Program-made: the position numbers and the translations under genes
NCBI RefSeq assembly: GCF_004349065.1
Contig: NZ_SMKZ01000028.1
Span: 20,023 to 84,022 of the forward strand
Direction of reading: 5' to 3'
Length of the DNA stretch: 64,000 nucleotides
From: Jiangella asiatica
GTDB taxonomy: Bacteria > Actinomycetota > Actinomycetes > Jiangellales > Jiangellaceae
Shown here: positions 8,576-17,090 of the stretch, piece by piece
How the letters are laid out: the number at the start of each line of letters is the position of its first letter
How positions within the stretch are numbered: the stretch's first letter is position 1
The notes under the pieces: generated by a model
What the model was told of the DNA's origin: nothing
What the model saw: only the letters and a program-made list of their open reading frames with translations
Database searches by the model: none

Positions 8576-9722
8576 AAGAGGGCACCTGGACGGGCTTTCC
8601 ACCGGCCAGCGCCGACTCGTGGGCGCAGATGCCCGGCGCGGTCCACGCCGCGGCGGTCGCGGTGTCGACGGCCGGCGGCCGGTGTTCGACGATGCTCGAT
8701 ACGAACTCGTGCACCAGGTGCGGGTGCGATCCGCCGTGCGCCGCCGGCACGACGACGGGCCCGCCGCCGTCGTGCGGAACCAGCTGGTGCGGGCGCAAGT
8801 ACGGTGTGACCTCCGCCGGCAGGCGGTCATCGCGGTCCGGCGCGTACAGCTGGGTCACGGCCAGGTCGGTCCCGTGCCGGCGGCCATCCGACCCCCCGGT
8901 GGCGGTGGACGTCTCCTCGAACAGCATCACCGGGTCGCCCTCGGCCCCGGACCACTCGAAGCTGCCCCGGTCGCCGTAGACCGAGAAGCCTTCGACCGTG
9001 GGCCGAGCGGTCTGGAAGAACGAGACCGTGACCTGCGCGACCAGGTCGGAGTCGCGGAGGCGGAAAAGCCCCACCTCGGCCGGATACGGGTTGCCCTTCT
9101 CGCCCAGCCGATCGTCGGTCAGCCTGCCCGAGCCGTACGCCGTGACCTCCGCCACGGTCCGGCCCGTCAACGCGAGGGCGGGGGAGAGGGCGTGCGTGGA
9201 GTACTTCATCGGCGGGTAGCCGCGCCAGTACTCCGGATGCCCGTCCAGGTTTTGCACGTGGTAGCCCCGGTACAGGATCAGCTCGCCGAGCCGGCCGGTC
9301 CGGCGCAGCTGGTCGGCCAGGAGATACTCGCGACCGAAAACCGCGGTCTCCATCATCATGTAGACCGTTCCGGTCCGCCGCTGGGCGGCCACGATCGCCT
9401 CGAGATCGGCCAGCTCGGTGGCCATGGGAACGGCGCAGGCGCAATGCTTGCCCGCGGCGAGGGCCGCGAGCGCATAATCAGCATGCAACGCCACGGGCGT
9501 GAGGATGTGGACCGCCTGCCAGCGTTCGTCCGCGAGCACGTCGTCGAAGCTCCGGTAGCGGTGCCGGACGCCGTGCCGGTCGCCCACCTCGCGCAGCCGG
9601 TCGGCGGAGGTGTCGACGATGGCGACCGAGCGGACGTGGGGATGGGACAGGTAGATCGGCAGGAACTGCTCGCCGAAGCGCAGCCCCACCACGGCGACGT
9701 CGACGCCGTCTGGCCCGGTCAC
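8568..9722 (-). CDS. Gfo/Idh/MocA family oxidoreductase
   Basis: 384 aa from a GTG at 9722 overlapping the EthD stop. It begins with a Rossmann strand (VDVAVVGLRFGEQFL). HILTPVALHADYALAALAAGKHCACAVPMATEL then aligns with the family signature in which a Glu-Lys-Pro segment binds nicotinamide. Here that segment reads AVPMA, so the usual lysine is absent and the chemistry may differ. A C-terminal alpha/beta domain (ILYRGYHVQNLDGHPEYWRG, KYSTHALSPALAL) would bind the sugar or cyclitol. Oxidation of a sugar-like compound delivered by the upstream importer is the natural guess. Confidence 0.8.
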   Translation of the reverse strand: MTGPDGVDVAVVGLRFGEQFLPIYLSHPHVRSVAIVDTSADRLREVGDRHGVRHRYRSFDDVLADERWQAVHILTPVALHADYALAALAAGKHCACAVPMATELADLEAIVAAQRRTGTVYMMMETAVFGREYLLADQLRRTGRLGELILYRGYHVQNLDGHPEYWRGYPPMKYSTHALSPALALTGRTVAEVTAYGSGRLTDDRLGEKGNPYPAEVGLFRLRDSDLVAQVTVSFFQTARPTVEGFSVYGDRGSFEWSGAEGDPVMLFEETSTATGGSDGRRHGTDLAVTQLYAPDRDDRLPAEVTPYLRPHQLVPHDGGGPVVVPAAHGGSHPHLVHEFVSSIVEHRPPAVDTATAAAWTAPGICAHESALAGGKPVQVPSYA

Positions 9723-10036
9723 GCGACCGACACCTGCTCTTCGACCCCGAACAGCATTGTCGCTCCTCCGGTGGCGAAGTTCGGCACATCATTTCGCGCG
9801 GCCCGGCCGGCCGGCGAGTCCAGGACGGTCGTCATCGTCTCGATGTCGGGCGCGTAGAGCTCCACGACGAGGTAGACCGGCGGCATGACGTCGCCGTCCT
9901 GCTTGCCGACCCAGCTGAGCGTCCAGCCGGACAAGCCGCGCATCAGGCGGGCGATCGGCAGATGGACGTCGCGGTAGTACGCGTCGAAGGCGGCTGGATC
10001 GTCGGGCCAGCCGTAGAGGACCGTCACCTTGTACAC
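9719..10036 (-). CDS. EthD-like small ferredoxin-fold protein
   Basis: 105 aa, GTG at 10036 with a strong GAGGAGGT ribosome site 5 nt upstream. MYKVTVLYGWPDDPAAFDAYYRDVHLPIARLM is the typical EthD/dimeric alpha-beta barrel start, with the conserved Tyr and His pair. Members help degrade ethers or act as small isomerases or monooxygenases; the precise role is unpredictable. It couples by overlap to the oxidoreductase and lies 10 nt from the stop of the PEP-hydrolase-like gene. Confidence 0.75.
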   Translation of the reverse strand: MYKVTVLYGWPDDPAAFDAYYRDVHLPIARLMRGLSGWTLSWVGKQDGDVMPPVYLVVELYAPDIETMTTVLDSPAGRAARNDVPNFATGGATMLFGVEEQVSVA

Positions 10037-10046
10037 CCGTACCTCC

Positions 10047-10883
10047 TCAGCCGTTCAGCTGGATGTCGAGGAACCGCCGCATGTGATCGACCATGGCCAC
10101 CTCGGTCGGAAGCCGCTCCATGCTCGAGGCGCCGAGGAAGCCGTGCACACCCGGCACCTTCCGCAGCACCAGGTCGACGTCGTCCGGCTCGGCGATCGGC
10201 CCGCCGTGGCAGATGACGATCGCGTCCGGATCTTCCCTGACGATGGCGTCGCGCATCTCGGCCAGCCGGTCGAGCACCTCGGCCATCGAGATCGCGGTCC
10301 GGGCACCCACGGTCCCGGAGGTGGTCAGTCCCATGTGCGGAACCAGGATGTCGGCGCCGGCGTCGACCATCGCCCGAGCCTCGTCCGGACTGGCAACGTA
10401 CGAGAGCGTCAGCAGGTCGCGTTCGCGGGCGAGGCGCACCATGTCCACCTCACGGTCGAAGCCGAGCCCCGTCTCCTCCAAGTTGGCCCGGATGATGCCC
10501 TCGAACAAGCACACCGTCGGGTAGTTCTGCACTCCGGCGAAGCCTCTCGACCGTACGTCGTCGAGCAGCCGGGGGATGGAGCGGAACGGGTCGGTGCCGC
10601 ACACCCCGGCGACGACGGGTGTGTGGCGGACGACGGGCAGGACCTCGTCGGCCATCTCCATGACGATGGCGTTGGCGTCGCCATACGGCATCAGCCCCGC
10701 CATCGAGCTGCGCCCGGCCATTCGATAGCGGCCCGAGTTGTAGATGACGATGAAGTCCAGCCCGGCAAGCTCCGCGCACTTGGCGGACAGGCCTACCCCC
10801 GCGCCACCGCCGACGACCGGCCGGCCGGTGTTGATCTTTTTCCGGAAGCCGTCGAGGATTTCGACGCGTGTCGCCTGAGTCAC
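10047..10883 (-). CDS. phosphoenolpyruvate hydrolase family TIM-barrel protein
   Basis: 278 aa, GTG at 10883 overlapping the UPF0261 stop. The barrel begins RVEILDGFRKKINTGRPVVGGGAGVGLSAKCAELAG and contains DFIVIYNSGRYRMAGRSSMAGLMPYGDAN, hallmarks of the PEP_hydrolase (TIM-barrel signal transduction) family. In fungi and in the plant Tm-1 protein this domain is fused behind a UPF0261 domain. Here the two are separate, adjacent and translationally coupled, so they very probably work as one complex. The biochemical reaction of bacterial members is poorly known; the name reflects family annotation, not a proven activity. Confidence 0.8.
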   Translation of the reverse strand: MTQATRVEILDGFRKKINTGRPVVGGGAGVGLSAKCAELAGLDFIVIYNSGRYRMAGRSSMAGLMPYGDANAIVMEMADEVLPVVRHTPVVAGVCGTDPFRSIPRLLDDVRSRGFAGVQNYPTVCLFEGIIRANLEETGLGFDREVDMVRLARERDLLTLSYVASPDEARAMVDAGADILVPHMGLTTSGTVGARTAISMAEVLDRLAEMRDAIVREDPDAIVICHGGPIAEPDDVDLVLRKVPGVHGFLGASSMERLPTEVAMVDHMRRFLDIQLNG

Positions 10884-12127
10884 GATGCACCAGCCTTCAG
10901 CCAGTCGATGAGGATCCGGGCCGCCGCCGCCGCCAACCGGGGGTCGTTGATGTGGGTGTTGAACCTTCGTACGTACACGTGCGGGCCCAGCGACGCGGTC
11001 AGGGCGTCGATGAGCGCCGCGTCCGCCTGCGGGTCGTGGAAGACCTGTCCGGGCGTCGAGATCTGGGAGAACCCCCGCGTTGGGATCAGGACCGCGCTCG
11101 GCCCAGTGGCCCGGTTCAGCTTGACTGCCAGCTGACGGCCCAGCTCGGCGCATTCCTCGGCACTCGTGCGCATCAGGGTGACCATCGGATTGTGCCGGTG
11201 GAGCAGCCGGCCGCCGTGCGCGGCCGGAACCGTGCTCGGCGGACCGAAGTTGACCATGTCGAGCGCGCCCAGGCTGACGACCTGCGGCACGCCGTGCTCG
11301 GCCGCGGCCGTGAGCCGGCCCGGCCCGGCCGAGCAGACCCCGCCGAGCAAGTCGTCGGCCAACTCTGTGGTCGTCATGTCGGCAACCGCCTGCACGTGAC
11401 CGCTGCGGATCAGCGCTTCCATCGAAGCTCCACCGACACCGGTGGCGTGGAACGTGAGTGCCTCCGCGCCCGCCGCCGTGATCAGCTCACGCACCGTCGT
11501 GCCGCACGCCGTCGTGACGCCGAACATCGAGATTGCCACCGTGTGACGATCTGCGGCGGTGGTCTCGCGCGGGCCGTGTGCCATGCCGGCGCAGGCGTCC
11601 GCTGCGTTTGCGAGGACCAGGCGCGAGACGCGGTTGAGACCGCCGAGGTCGACGACGGGGTACATGAGCGTGAGGTCGGACTGCCCTACGTAGGGGCGGG
11701 TGTCGCCGGCCGTGATCGTGGAGACGAGCAGTTTAGGCATGCCGACTGGGAGTTCGGCGCAGACCGCAGACATCAGGAAAGCCGCATTCGAGCCGCCTGC
11801 GGCCATCACGGCATCGACCCTTCCCGCCTGACGCAGCCGTGTGACGACGCGCGCCGCGCCGGCGGCCATCGACTCCATCGCCGCGCCCCGGTCGCGCAGG
11901 CCTCGCAGCTCCTGCAACTCATGGCCGGCGGCACGGGCGACCTCGTCTGCTGGGACGTCGGCACGCCACCGCGGCTCGCCGAGGACGCCAGCGTCGACGG
12001 TCAGCACGTCGCATCGTCGCGCCGTCAGCAAATCGCGCAGGTAGGCATACTCCTCACCTTTCGTGTCGAGGGTGCCCAGCAGCACCACCGTCGGCGTCCT
12101 GGCCGGCCGCTCGTCTTGTCCGCTCAC
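10880..12127 (-). CDS. Tm-1-like ATP-binding domain protein (UPF0261)
   Basis: 415 aa from a GTG at 12127. VVLLGTLDTKGEEYAYLRDLL at the N-terminus, DAVMAAGGSNAAFLMSAV, PKLLVSTITAGDTRPYVGQSDLTLMYPVVDLGGLNRVS and the C-terminal half with FHATGVGGASMEALI are the signature of UPF0261. The plant homologue Tm-1 binds ATP and blocks tobamovirus replication, while bacterial members occur in catabolic operons without defined function. It is 12 nt downstream of the permease gene and overlaps the PEP-hydrolase-like gene. A kinase-like or ligase-like first step on the imported compound is possible but unproven. Confidence 0.85.
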   Translation of the reverse strand: MSGQDERPARTPTVVLLGTLDTKGEEYAYLRDLLTARRCDVLTVDAGVLGEPRWRADVPADEVARAAGHELQELRGLRDRGAAMESMAAGAARVVTRLRQAGRVDAVMAAGGSNAAFLMSAVCAELPVGMPKLLVSTITAGDTRPYVGQSDLTLMYPVVDLGGLNRVSRLVLANAADACAGMAHGPRETTAADRHTVAISMFGVTTACGTTVRELITAAGAEALTFHATGVGGASMEALIRSGHVQAVADMTTTELADDLLGGVCSAGPGRLTAAAEHGVPQVVSLGALDMVNFGPPSTVPAAHGGRLLHRHNPMVTLMRTSAEECAELGRQLAVKLNRATGPSAVLIPTRGFSQISTPGQVFHDPQADAALIDALTASLGPHVYVRRFNTHINDPRLAAAAARILIDWLKAGAS

Positions 12128-12139
12128 GTCATCCCCGCC

Positions 12140-12967
12140 CTACCGCACCGCTCCGAGGGACAGGCCCGCGACGAGCCGCCGCTTGGCGATGAGGAACACC
12201 ACGAGAAGGGGGAGCGAGGTCAGCAGGGACAGGCCCATGAGACGGCTCCACTCCACTGAATACATGGAGGTCTGCTGGGCCAGCAAGCCGCTCACCGGCA
12301 GCCCTTGCTGGTTGGTGATCAGGGTGGTCGCGTAGACGAACTCGCCCCACGTCATGATGAAGACGATGGTCGCCACCGTGGCGATCCCGTTGGGCAGTAG
12401 CGGGATGACGATGGACCGGAAGGTCCGCCGTCCGGAGGCGCCGTCGACCTGCGCGGCCTCGTAGATCTCGCCGGGTATGGCGAGGACGAACGGCCTCAGC
12501 AGCAGGATGGCGAAGGGCACGAGGTTCGCCGTGTCGGCGAGAATCAGTCCTGGAAGGGTGTCCACGAGACCCCAACCGGCCAAGATCTGGTAGAGCGGGA
12601 TCACCGCCATCGGCTGCGGGACCATTTGCAACACCAGGAGGGCGCCCAGGAGCACGGCGACCGTCCGGCTCCACCGCGCGGACACCTTGCGTGCGAGTGC
12701 GTACGCGGCTGGGACGGCCACCGCGAGAACCAGGACGGTCACCGCCACGGCGATCTTGATCGACGTCGCCACGGACTCGCTCGCCACCTCGAGGGTGTGG
12801 CGGAAGGTCTCCAGCGTCGGCCGGAAGAAGATGGTGTTGGGTTCGGCCCGGGCCAGCTCTTCGGACTTCAGCGCGGTCAGCGCGATCCACGCGAGCGGGA
12901 TGGCGTACACGACCAGGAGGCCGAGGACGAAGGCCTTGCTCGCGAGGCCGGTCCGACGGCCGATCAC
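12140..12967 (-). CDS. carbohydrate ABC transporter permease (MalG type)
   Basis: 275 aa, GTG at 12967 overlapping the stop of the other permease. It has six predicted membrane helices, with the EAA loop EIYEAAQVDGASGRRTFRSI contacting the ATPase. With its partner at 12964-13905 it forms the channel for the lipoprotein at 13908. No ATPase is encoded in this operon, so a shared MsiK-like ATPase elsewhere in the genome is expected, as is common for actinobacterial sugar importers of the CUT1 class. Confidence 0.9.
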   Translation of the reverse strand: MIGRRTGLASKAFVLGLLVVYAIPLAWIALTALKSEELARAEPNTIFFRPTLETFRHTLEVASESVATSIKIAVAVTVLVLAVAVPAAYALARKVSARWSRTVAVLLGALLVLQMVPQPMAVIPLYQILAGWGLVDTLPGLILADTANLVPFAILLLRPFVLAIPGEIYEAAQVDGASGRRTFRSIVIPLLPNGIATVATIVFIMTWGEFVYATTLITNQQGLPVSGLLAQQTSMYSVEWSRLMGLSLLTSLPLLVVFLIAKRRLVAGLSLGAVR

Positions 12968-13905
12968 GCTGCCTGCTCCTTGCGGACGCCGAGCACGTAC
13001 GGCACGGAAAGTACGAGGACCACGACCATCGACAGGACGGCGATGGCGCTGGCGAGGTCAAACGAGTACGTGCGAAACGCGGTTTGATATGCGAGGAAGG
13101 GCAAGATGTTCGTCGTGTCCCCAGGCCCGCCGCCAGTCAGCACGTACACGAAGTTGAAGCTCCCGAAGGCGTAGAGGATGAGCAGGATCGTCAGCACCGC
13201 CAGCGTCGGGCGGAGCAGCGGCAAAATCACCCGGGTGGCGCGCTGCCAAGCGTTCGCACCGTCGAGAGCGGCGGCCTCGAGCACATCGGGCGGGATCGAC
13301 ATCAGCCCGCCGCGGATAATCAGAATGGCGAAGGGCAGGCTGGCCCACGCCGCGACCAAGCTCACCGACCACAGCGCGACCGACGGGGAGCTGAGCCAGT
13401 CCACCGGTCCGAGTCCGACCATGCCGAGCGCGGCGTTCACCCCGCCGTCGCCGGAGAGCAGGAACTTCCACACGCTGCCACTCACCAGCGGCGGGAGCGT
13501 CCACACGAACACCAGCAGCGACAAGGTGGCGCCGATAAGCCTGCCACGTCCGGTCAGCGCGAGGGCAGCAACGAAACCGATGATCAGGTCGACCACGAGC
13601 AGGACAGCGGTCAGTAGCGCCGTCACCTTCGCGGCGTTCCAGAACGCCGCGTCGTTGAGGACCGCCCCGAAGTTTTCCAGGCCGACGAGTTCCCACGCGC
13701 TGATGAGCGTCGTGGTCCCGACGTCGCTCACCGACATCCGGGCCAGCTGGACGAGCGGATACACCAGGAGGGCGCCGGCGACGACCAGCGCGGGAAACAG
13801 GTACGGCGCCAGCCACGGCCGGGGTAGCCGGCCGTCCGAACGCTGGCGGCGGCCAGCGGCCGGGCGGGCGGCCAGCGGCGAGGTGTCGATCACGCGCCCG
13901 TTCAT
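12964..13905 (-). CDS. carbohydrate ABC transporter permease (MalF/UgpA type)
   Basis: 313 aa, ATG at 13905. A basic cytoplasmic N-terminus of about 30 residues precedes six hydrophobic segments. The EAA loop is VLEAAALDGANAWQRATRVILP, and the helix-rich C-terminus GSFNFVYVLTGGGPGDTTNILPF is diagnostic of CUT1 permeases. It begins 2 nt after the stop of the binding protein and overlaps the next permease, so all three are co-translated. It imports an oligosaccharide or glycoside together with its neighbours. Confidence 0.9.
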   Translation of the reverse strand: MNGRVIDTSPLAARPAAGRRQRSDGRLPRPWLAPYLFPALVVAGALLVYPLVQLARMSVSDVGTTTLISAWELVGLENFGAVLNDAAFWNAAKVTALLTAVLLVVDLIIGFVAALALTGRGRLIGATLSLLVFVWTLPPLVSGSVWKFLLSGDGGVNAALGMVGLGPVDWLSSPSVALWSVSLVAAWASLPFAILIIRGGLMSIPPDVLEAAALDGANAWQRATRVILPLLRPTLAVLTILLILYAFGSFNFVYVLTGGGPGDTTNILPFLAYQTAFRTYSFDLASAIAVLSMVVVLVLSVPYVLGVRKEQAA

Positions 13906-13907
13906 GC

Positions 13908-15149
13908 CTAGCAGGTGCTCCCGCCTTGCTCGCGCGCGTCCGCGACTTCCGCGATGACGTCATCGGCAGCCTGCTCGGCGCTCTTCTGGCCGGAGATGAC
14001 GGCGCTGACGGCCGCGCCCATCGCCTGCTGCATGGCGGCGGTCTGCTCGTTCATCGGCCACGCCCCGGAGTCGCCGGCGGCCGCGACGAACGGCCGCACC
14101 AGCGCGTCTTCTCTCAGGTCCTGGTGTTCGGCCAGATCTGTTCGGGTCGGAATCTGCCCGGAGGTGTTGAAGTTGATGAGGCTGGCCTCGTCGGACAGCC
14201 AGGCCGTCTCGATGTACTCCCAGGCCAGGTCCTGCTGATCGCTGAAGGCGCCGATGCCGAGGCCCTCGCCGCCCAGGAAGACATGGCTGCCGTCGGGTCC
14301 GGCGGGGAATCGGGCGGTGCCGATCCACTCAGCACCGCGCGCGTCGCCGAGATTCCAGTTGCCGTTGATTCCGAACGCCACGTCACCGCCGAAGAACTGC
14401 TGCCAGGCGTCCGGCCCGATCCAGGTGGACGTGTCGCGGGGGACGAAGCCCTGTTCGGTCCACCGCTGCAGCCGCTCGAACTCCTCATGGACGATCTCGC
14501 CCTCGAGGTTGCAGTAGTCCACGCCCCGACCGAGCAGGAGCGGCATGAAATTCCACGCGCCGGCCGTGCCTGCCGCGCCGGCCATGGCCAGCGGCACGTA
14601 TTTGCCGTCCGCGGCGACGGTCTGCATGGCCGCCTCGAACTCAGTGACGCTCTCCGGCGGCGCCAAATCGTACTCGTCGAGGATGTTCTGGTTGTAGTAC
14701 AGGCCGAGCAGATTCGTGTACGACATGACCGTGTAGACCTTGTCGTCGGATCGCCACGCGGCGTTGTCGGGCAACTGCTCGGCGACCTCGGACTCATTCC
14801 AGTAGTCCGTCAGGTCGGCGAGAACGCCCGCTCCGGCCAGGGCGGGAAAGTCGACCGGCACGTTGTGGAGCACCACGTCCGGGCCATCTTCGGTGGACGC
14901 CGTGGCCAGCAGGCGGGACGGCAATTGTTCGAACGGGATCTGCACGTACTCGACCGGGACATCCGGATGCGCCTCCGCCCACAACTCGTGCTGCTTCTCG
15001 AGCGCCTCTGCCGGCCCACCGGAGAAGTAGTACCAGACGACCAAGCCGTCCGACGCCTCCGTAGCGTCGTCGCCGGATCCGCAGGCCGCCATCAGCATGC
15101 CGCCAACAGCGGCGAGTGCGAGGGTTCTCGACCTCCGCCGCCTGTGCAT
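13908..15149 (-). CDS. extracellular sugar-binding lipoprotein (ABC importer)
   Basis: 413 aa from the ATG at 15149, chosen because GGAGGAG lies 9 nt before it. A longer frame to 15167 would put that ribosome site inside the gene. The basic start MHRRRRSRT, hydrophobic stretch and lipobox MAAC (Cys near residue 22) mark a lipoprotein. The body is a family-1 solute-binding protein: GLVVWYYFSGGPAEALEKQHELW, DGPDVVLHNVPVDFPALAGAGVLADL, and a C-terminal DDVIAEVADAREQGGSTC. First gene of the operon, transcribed from the promoter at 15210-15238. Confidence 0.9.
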   Translation of the reverse strand: MHRRRRSRTLALAAVGGMLMAACGSGDDATEASDGLVVWYYFSGGPAEALEKQHELWAEAHPDVPVEYVQIPFEQLPSRLLATASTEDGPDVVLHNVPVDFPALAGAGVLADLTDYWNESEVAEQLPDNAAWRSDDKVYTVMSYTNLLGLYYNQNILDEYDLAPPESVTEFEAAMQTVAADGKYVPLAMAGAAGTAGAWNFMPLLLGRGVDYCNLEGEIVHEEFERLQRWTEQGFVPRDTSTWIGPDAWQQFFGGDVAFGINGNWNLGDARGAEWIGTARFPAGPDGSHVFLGGEGLGIGAFSDQQDLAWEYIETAWLSDEASLINFNTSGQIPTRTDLAEHQDLREDALVRPFVAAAGDSGAWPMNEQTAAMQQAMGAAVSAVISGQKSAEQAADDVIAEVADAREQGGSTC

Positions 15150-15209
15150 CGGATCACGCTCCTCCATTGAGGCCTGGCGACCTTTGCCGGGCCATTTATG
15201 TCGTTCGTC

Positions 15210-15238
15210 ACTGTAAACCTGTCGATGTTTGACGTCAA
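15210..15238 (-). promoter_or_regulatory. promoter of the ten-gene operon overlapping a TTGACGTCAA palindrome
   Basis: On the minus strand TTGACG (15238-15233) is followed after exactly 17 nt by TACAGT (15215-15210), a good sigma70-type match. The -35 box is part of the perfect 10-bp palindrome TTGACGTCAA (15229-15238). A regulator bound there, probably the ROK protein encoded divergently at 15281, would occlude the -35. Confidence 0.55.
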
Positions 15239-15268
15239 CAACCCAGATTTAGTGCTCGTGAGCTGCTA

Positions 15269-15274
15269 TATAGT
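15269..15274 (+). promoter_or_regulatory. -10 element (TATAGT) placing the ROK start codon at or near +1
   Basis: TATAGT ends 6 nt before the GTG at 15281 and no ribosome-binding sequence lies between. The mRNA would start at the GTG itself, i.e. a leaderless transcript, which is common in actinobacteria. Confidence 0.4.
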
Positions 15275-15280
15275 TCGCTT

Positions 15281-16474
15281 GTGGTCACATCGATAGCAAG
15301 CAGGGGGCGCATCGCCCGCTCCGGGGAAGTCCTGGACCTCGTTCGTCGTGGCCGCGCTACCACGACGTCCGAACTCGCCGAAATCATGGGAGTCGCTCGT
15401 TCCACCGTGACGGAGCGGGTCGACCTGCTAGTCAGCCATGGCCTCCTGGTCCCGGCCAGCATCATGCCCGCGCGCCGGGGCCGACCGCCGACGGTCCTGA
15501 CGTTCAACGCACGGGCGGGGCTTACCCTCGCCGCCCAACTGGGGATGAGCGGCACCCGCGTCGCGGTCACCGACTTCGACGGCACAGTGCTGTGGAGTGA
15601 GACCGTGGTGCTCGACATCGGCCATGGGCCGGACGTGGTGCTCGAACGGATCACGTCGGAGTTCGGACGGGCGCTGGCCGAGCTCGGACAGCCCCGAGAC
15701 CGCGTGCACGGCGTCGGCATCGGCCTACCCGGCAAGGTGGAGCTGGCCACGGCGCAGCGAACGGCCACCGGATCGGCGCGTTCCTGGATCGACTACCCCG
15801 TCGCAGAACGTCTGGAGGCCGCCGGTCTGGGTCCGGTGTTCGTCGACCAGGACGTCAACCTCCTGGCCCTGGGTGAGCATCGTGCGTCCTGGCCGTCGGT
15901 GGGCGTCTTCATGTTCCTCAAGGTCGGCAGCGTCATCGGCTGCGGCATCGTGATCGACGGAAAGGTGGTGCGCGGGGTGGCGGGCTTGGCCGGGGAGATC
16001 GGCCACACCCGGGCGCCGGGCCGCGACACCGAGTGCGCGTGCGGCGGGCGTGGCTGCCTCAACGCCGTCGCCGGGGGCACCGCCCTCGCCCGGGATCTGG
16101 CCCAGGCCGGGTTCGACGCGGCGACGGCACGCGACGTTGTCCGGCTCGCCCAGGACGGCGTCGTCGAGGCGGGCCAGGCTATCCGCGCTGCCGGGCGCGA
16201 CATCGGGGACGTTCTGGCTGCGGCGATCAACCTGCTGAACCCCGGAGTCATATCGGTGTGGGGTTATCTGGCCGATGCCGGCGACCAGCTCTTCGCCGGC
16301 ATCCAGGAGCAGATCTACAGTTCGGCGGTGCACGGGGCGACGCACCTGCTCCGCCTCGAGCCCTCGCGGCTGGGCGACGACGCCGGCATCCGCGGCGCAG
16401 CAATGACCGTAGTGGAGCACGCCCTCCTTCCGGAGGCTGTCGACCGGTATCTGCTGCAGGCGCACGAAGCGTGA
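15281..16474 (+). CDS. ROK family transcriptional regulator
   Basis: 397 aa, GTG start without Shine-Dalgarno (apparently leaderless). Residues about 10-70 form a winged helix (TTTSELAEIMGVARSTVTERVDLL). The ROK sugar-kinase fold follows: a DFDG nucleotide-binding strand, GVGIGLPGKVE, VFVDQDVNLLALGEH, GEIGHTRAPG and the zinc-binding motif CACGGRGCLNAVAGG. Such proteins sense a sugar or sugar phosphate and repress neighbouring uptake operons. Divergence from the binding-protein operon and the palindrome at 15229-15238 make that operon the likely target. Confidence 0.88.
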   Translation: MVTSIASRGRIARSGEVLDLVRRGRATTTSELAEIMGVARSTVTERVDLLVSHGLLVPASIMPARRGRPPTVLTFNARAGLTLAAQLGMSGTRVAVTDFDGTVLWSETVVLDIGHGPDVVLERITSEFGRALAELGQPRDRVHGVGIGLPGKVELATAQRTATGSARSWIDYPVAERLEAAGLGPVFVDQDVNLLALGEHRASWPSVGVFMFLKVGSVIGCGIVIDGKVVRGVAGLAGEIGHTRAPGRDTECACGGRGCLNAVAGGTALARDLAQAGFDAATARDVVRLAQDGVVEAGQAIRAAGRDIGDVLAAAINLLNPGVISVWGYLADAGDQLFAGIQEQIYSSAVHGATHLLRLEPSRLGDDAGIRGAAMTVVEHALLPEAVDRYLLQAHEA

Positions 16475-16535
16475 CCGAAGGGACCGTCAGCAGCGGCTTC
16501 TCCTGCCGGCCGGATACGGACGGGGAACCAGGGCA

Positions 16536-16794
16536 GCTGTGGGGTTACGTCAGCCTCCACCCCCGCGGCGCGGAACTGCTGTTCCAGATCATCACCGCCC
16601 GCGGGGAACGAGCATCCATCGCCTGCGCCTCCAACGCCGCGTTCTCCGAATGGGGCGCCACCTTCACCGACCTCCGCTTGGCCGCCGCCGTCGATAGGTT
16701 GACGTTCAACGCGCACATCACCCGGACCGGGACCAAGTCCTACCGACTCGGCACCAGCCGCGCCGCGAAGGCCTGGCCGTACGACATCGACTGA
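16536..16794 (+). pseudogene. IstB-like ATPase C-terminal fragment (IS21 family)
   Basis: About 86 codons, readable from a possible GTG at 16471, match the end of IstB transposition helpers: HPRGAELLFQIITARGER, SNAAFSEWGATFTDLRLAAAVDRLTFNAH and GTKSYRL. Walker A and B motifs are absent because the first two thirds of the gene are missing. The fragment begins just after the ROK gene, so an IS21-like element was cut here. Its terminal repeats follow at 16865-16980. Confidence 0.7.
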
Positions 16795-16864
16795 CCGTCT
16801 ACGAACCCTCCGCCCACCGCGTCCCCAACCCGGGACGCCGCGAGCCAACGGAAACCGTCGACAG

Positions 16865-16980
16865 GTGGGGCCACTTCAAAGCATCACAGTGGGGCCAAAC
16901 TCGTTCCAACAACACGCGCCGACACACCCCGGGTGGGGCCAAAACTCATCCGAAACTGGGGCCAGAATTCACCGGGGAAT
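16865..16980 (+). repeat. IS21-type multiple terminal repeats (GTGGGGCCAAAACTC series)
   Basis: Four related units begin at 16865, 16889, 16933 and 16956, each starting G/CTGGGGCCA and mostly ending AAACTC or similar. IS21 elements carry such repeated transposase sites at their ends. A reverse-complement copy of the same end, including the flanking TTGTTGGAACGAGTTT stretch, lies at 37757-37856. Confidence 0.7.
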
Positions 16981-16991
16981 CAGTGCGCCCA

Positions 16992-17012
16992 TTGACATGG
17001 AACAGTGTGCCA
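16992..17012 (+). promoter_or_regulatory. TTGACATGGAAC promoter/operator motif, copy 1
   Basis: TTGACATGGAAC (16992-17003) is the same 11-12 bp string found at 19726 and 22490. The following bases (AGTGTGCC) give only an imperfect inverted repeat with GGAAC. It lies 79 nt upstream of the sialidase-fold gene at 17091 and about 20 nt after the IS repeats. Confidence 0.5.
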
Positions 17013-17090
17013 GCTTGAGTCGCTCCATCGACGTCAGTGCAGCTCTCTCGACAGATTGTGCCGCACGACCGCGAATTGAAGGGAGCAGTC

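Noticed and set aside
16865..16980. GTGGGGCC units as sialidase operators
   Set aside because: The same units recur at 37757-37856 away from any sialidase and next to transposase debris, so they are IS ends.
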